The notes below the pieces were generated by a model. That model did no database searches, was not told the DNA's origin, and worked only from the letters and a program-made list of their open reading frames with translations. The translations under genes were made by a program, and so were the position numbers. A DNA stretch of 64,000 bases from Daucus carota subsp. sativus (taxonomy: Eukaryota > Streptophyta > Magnoliopsida > Apiales > Apiaceae), in NCBI RefSeq assembly GCF_001625215.2, contig NC_030384.2, positions 46,534,390 to 46,598,389 on the forward strand. Reading direction: 5' to 3'. The stretch's first letter is position 1, and every line of letters begins with the position of its first letter. Below, one piece after another: positions 60,483 through 64,000 of this stretch.

Positions 60483-63400
60483 CTAGGGAAGCAGAGCTGT
60501 GTAGAGAAGTTGGTTCCAGGTATCAGGCAGTCCGGGCAAACACCAGTGGCTACAGTCTGGTATTCTGGAGCCACCAATTCCGTAAGCTGACGGGTGGCCA
60601 TCTATTCTCAGTTGTGACAAGCCTGTTATGTCCAGCAAATACACCTCTTTCCTCATTCCACTCAACACTCTTTGGAGCACTATTTCTGCCGGATTCACAG
60701 TTCCTTGGGGGCTTAGCTCATGTAACGGTACCTTTGCACCCATACAATTACTTCCTTTCGGTCCACTGTTTTATCATTCAAACTCTATATCATCATTTTC
60801 ATCCATTTTGTTGTATAGTATTTGATTAGTACATATAAGAGAGTTACCTGGCATGATCAGGAGAAACACCTTGAAAAATGACTTTAGTTTTTCTAGCATC
60901 GACTCTGGTGTTCACCCATCTGGCCCATGTGTATAATGCTTTCTGATATGCTACTAGGCGATTCATGTCTAGGTATGTGGCATTTCCTTGACGAACAACA
61001 TCCCAACTGCAAAAAAAGAAAAGAAAAGAAAACTAACATCAAAACTTGGAAAATATTCCGCATCATTTTCAGAAAGAGAATCCTTATGTTCCTTGAATAA
61101 TAGGTGGTCTTACGGTTGTTGCCTTCCAGTGTGAAGCCACCAGTGCCACGAGTTAAAGATCAACACGTCCACCCCCTCCCACAGTTTACGACTACCTTCT
61201 ACCGAGTCCAAGTCAAGAACCCTTCCAATATTCTCGCTTTTAATGTCCACAAGAAATGCATTCCGGGAGAAGAGCAACGATACTTTGTAGTCCTGCCAAT
61301 TGTGAAATGAACCAAAAGTGAGCTTATTATTAAGCTAGCATTAGCATTTTATGGTTTAACATTTTCTGTTAAACATGGTAATTCATATTATTAATAGAAA
61401 GTGAGGATTATTGTATAACCGGAAATGTGAAATTCGAAAGACCCCCAATCTTCCTGTTAACATATGAGGCTTGCGGCACTGATGTATGAATCATGCAAGT
61501 CAGAGATTGCCACTGGTTCAGACTCAACGAGTCTCCTACAAACATGATCTGTTGTCCTCTGAATCTCATTAGAAACTCTCTACCGTTGAACCTGAAGAAA
61601 ACAAAACTAATAAATTTTACTCCGTACGAATAGTGACAAAGTCTCAAATAACATATTTTCACTCGTTAGAGGAACACAAACCAAGTAAAATCTGTAAAAT
61701 GAGGTGCAACGAGACAAACTCAATGAATGGGGGAATAGCTTTCTGGTCCTGTTAATTTGGTACTATACACCGTGCAAATTTCCCTTGGCATGTCAGAATC
61801 TTTGACATAGAAACAAGGTAATTTATAGCGTCGGTCCACAACAGGTCAGGATTTTATGAAAAATTCAAAACGTGATTCGAGAAGGAGACGCCACTCCTAC
61901 ACAATTGTTTCTTGCGAAAGACAGAGACACTGTGAAAATGTGCTATCAGAAGAAAACAACTTGCTCAAACTGTGAAATGCTTGTTGCGCATTGTCAATCT
62001 GTTGGGTCTTTTTATTATGTGCCCAACAACAACTTTTTACTTAAGACGAAAGATTTTGATTCATTGAGATTTTTGTGCATGCACGGGATCATAAATAGAA
62101 ATTCACCATCTAACTAAAAAGTGGTTGATAATGAAAAAATTTAAATATATTTATGGGAGAATATTATACCCCTGTCATCTTTGAGCATCTATTGTCATTA
62201 AGGATGTTGTACACCACATAAACGTTTTGACACCGAGATGCAGTGGGAAATATGAAAGAAACGTTGCCAACTAAGATAAGAGCCTAGTGCTGCGAAAATT
62301 ACATGTGGGGCGTCGAAAACTTTACATCACCAAGGCAGTGACATTCAAGATTAGCACAGCCACCATCTAACATTATTAATCATATTTGCAAGTGCAAATA
62401 AACGACAAGTGTTTGTATTCATCGGTTCTTATCTCTAATAATCATAGGCGTTGAAGGATCAAGTTTCTTATCTCTAAATTAAATAGTTTTTTTTTTTTGA
62501 AAAACATTAAAATAGTTCTTGTTCAGCCAACTTACATTATCTACACACTCACGGAACTATAATACTACATGAACGCAACCTTATCCCCGTCCCAATCATG
62601 ATCATGAATTTAATTATGAAATTCGTCTAACTGAATAACACTTGATAAATAGTTTTAATTTTAAAATTTGATGATTTTATGATTACCGGGAAGTTTGATA
62701 TTCTGAGTATATATGCAACAGTAAGATTACATGTTCTATTTATACAGATCTGTGACAAGAATGTAAATAATAATTAAAATAAATTACAACTCAACCAGCA
62801 GTGTCAGTGCTTCAACCAGTTGTCTCCAGCAAGCATCTTAAGATGGCAAACAATAGATCTAGCCTGACCAATAATGCTGAATACTTGGCAATAGTTAGCA
62901 TCTCTCAACCAATTCCGACACCAGTATAGTGTTTTTTTTGTAAATAACATTCATTTTAGTCGTTAAATATGTATTTTCTCTGTTTCCACTTTTTGGCACA
63001 CAATTCTAAAATCACTGAGGGCATATTTAAAATTATTATTTTTCCGAATAAAATTTTTAAATTTATGTTTAAATTCAAAAAAATATTATGTCTAACTATA
63101 GAGTCAATGTACTTAAATAAATGTGTCACGAAAAAATTAAACATCAAATATTTGAAAAATATATTAATTAACCGGGATCAACAGTACTTGGAGTAAAACT
63201 TATGTAATCGTGTATGATGATTGATTTATCATTCATGGTACGAAGCAGCTTAGAACTAGTATTACGTAGTGCCTTATTAAGGTTGCTGTCAACCTAGTTG
63301 ATGTTCGCCTTTAGAAAAACGTAGGACCGGTCTTCGCAATAACAAAGCACAAAGTAATTACGAGTATTAGTGTACGTCAATCACAAACCTATTAAATACA

Positions 63401-63801
63401 CCGACGACGCCTGTTCTTTCTCAGAATGGCACTCTGTATGATGTACGACCCCCAAACTAATATACTCATGCTATTCAACAACTTAAATTATAGTTCATCC
63501 TAAAACCGACCACGAAAAATATGAAGAGACGGAGGGAGTACCTGGGTAAGTTACAGGCAGTGGGCTGCCATCTGAAGTGGAGATAGTATCTATCAGGACG
63601 ACCGTTTCTCTGACAATCGAACTCTCTGCTCTCCAAGAACGGACACTTTGCAGGATCATAGAGTGGATACGAAGGATCATACACCCATTTCCCTTTATAG
63701 ATATCGCACGTACTTCTTGGAACCACAGCTTGTGCTTGTGCTTGTGTTGCTACCACGAATGATATTAGTATTGCTATGCCAGCAATACTAAAGCCACCCA
63801 T
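60483..63801 (-). CDS. Trichome-birefringence-like protein (TBL), tandem paralogue with long intron 1
   Basis: Five exons: 63542-63801, 61420-61591, 61114-61292, 60848-61006 and 60483-60765. They total 1053 nt (350 aa). Exons 2-4 have exactly the lengths of the neighbouring gene. Signal peptide at residues about 3-25, PMR5N block ([32 protein letters not shown]), GDS at 106-108 and DxxH at Asp327/His330 are all present. Intron 1 is about 1.95 kb, against about 0.25 kb in the paralogue. Its donor begins GTACTCCCTCCG, which is the terminus of a Stowaway-type MITE. A probable Helitron end lies 107 bp upstream of the ATG. The protein looks functional by sequence. Confidence 0.92.
61621..63520 (-). 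other. Expanded intron 1 of the second TBL gene
   Basis: Compared with the paralogue's short first intron, about 1.7 kb is extra. The only element signature I recognise is the MITE-type terminus at the donor side (63527-63541). The open frames inside are not conserved and I do not support them. Confidence 0.55.
63527..63541 (-). mobile_element. Single MITE terminus at a splice donor
   Basis: On the plus strand GACGGAGGGAGTA runs into the exon end; on the coding strand the exon is followed by GTACTCCCTCCGTC. The TA in GTA matches the Stowaway target dinucleotide. I could not find the matching other end upstream in the intron. Confidence 0.55.
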
Positions 63802-63907
63802 GAGAGGAGAAAGAGAGGGAGAGATGCGTGAATGATAATATTCGAGGACAAGTTATCTGTTTCTATTTATACTCACGCTTGTGCAATTATAGTAGTATCA
63901 TGTATAA

Positions 63908-64000
63908 CTAGTGAAAAAAGCCGCGCTTCGCGGCGGTGTTATAAATTTTGATATGAATAACATAAAAATTATTTTGAGTCAATCTTCCTGTTAAACATAT
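63908..64000 (-). mobile_element. Probable Helitron 3' terminus
   Basis: On the minus strand a GCCGCG-AAG-CGCGGC hairpin is followed by TTTTTTCACTAG and then T. Helitron 3' ends have a GC-rich hairpin a few bases before CTRR and insert between A and T; CTAG followed by T fits. The body would extend to the right, beyond the window, so the 5' end cannot be checked. Confidence 0.6.

Noticed and set aside
1-64000. CRISPR arrays, prophage or bacterial operons
   Set aside because: No regularly spaced repeats, and all recognised genes are spliced plant genes.

Overview
This is plant nuclear DNA, AT-rich and intron-rich. The protein families, the plant intron structures, the Stowaway-type MITEs starting CTCCCTCCG and the hAT, TRIM-like and Helitron pieces all point to a eudicot. 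I cannot fix the species from the sequence alone. There are no rRNA or tRNA genes, no bacterial operon features and no CRISPR array. Exon coordinates below come from matching reading frames across GT..AG splice sites; in every gene called intact the exon lengths sum to a multiple of three.

Layout. (1) 0-12 kb: a duplicated AT-rich segment, a complete non-autonomous hAT element (2957-3806), then an Elongin-A-like gene on the minus strand with one nonsense codon (4479-7573). It is mirrored by a truncated inverted copy (10157-10572) around a palindrome centre near 8856. At about 10733 that copy is joined to the last two exons of a terpene synthase, which form one arm of a second palindrome centred near 11874. 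(2) 12-20 kb: two tandem TPS-b type (monoterpene-synthase-like) genes on the minus strand. The first (12480-15428) looks intact, 608 aa. The second (17570-20013) has a 19-bp exon deletion that breaks its frame. (3) 20-36 kb: a long-TIR element, a second copy of the leftmost segment, an intact Elongin-A-like gene on the plus strand (26774-29496, 234 aa), and a truncated Elongin-A copy on the minus strand (32805-34227) next to a stray copy of the last GatA exon and a very short TRIM-like retroelement. (4) 36-42 kb: an intact GatA gene, the A subunit of organellar glutamyl-tRNA(Gln) amidotransferase, 10 exons, 539 aa. (5) 42.7-53.6 kb: an intact LRR-malectin receptor-like kinase of the LRR-VIII-2 type, 24 exons, 1020 aa, with another tiny TRIM-like element in an intron. 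(6) 54-64 kb: a MITE and a second hAT element, then two tandem trichome-birefringence-like (TBL) O-acetyltransferase-family genes of 345 and 350 aa, with a probable Helitron terminus just upstream of the second.

The genes do not form one pathway. The strongest theme is repeated local duplication and inversion: four Elongin-A copies, three terpene synthase copies and two GatA 3' ends. The head-to-head and tail-to-tail palindromes with a chimeric junction fit replication-template switching. The most unusual mobile signals are two complete LTR-PBS units of only 194 and 147 bp, each flanked by 5-bp direct repeats.
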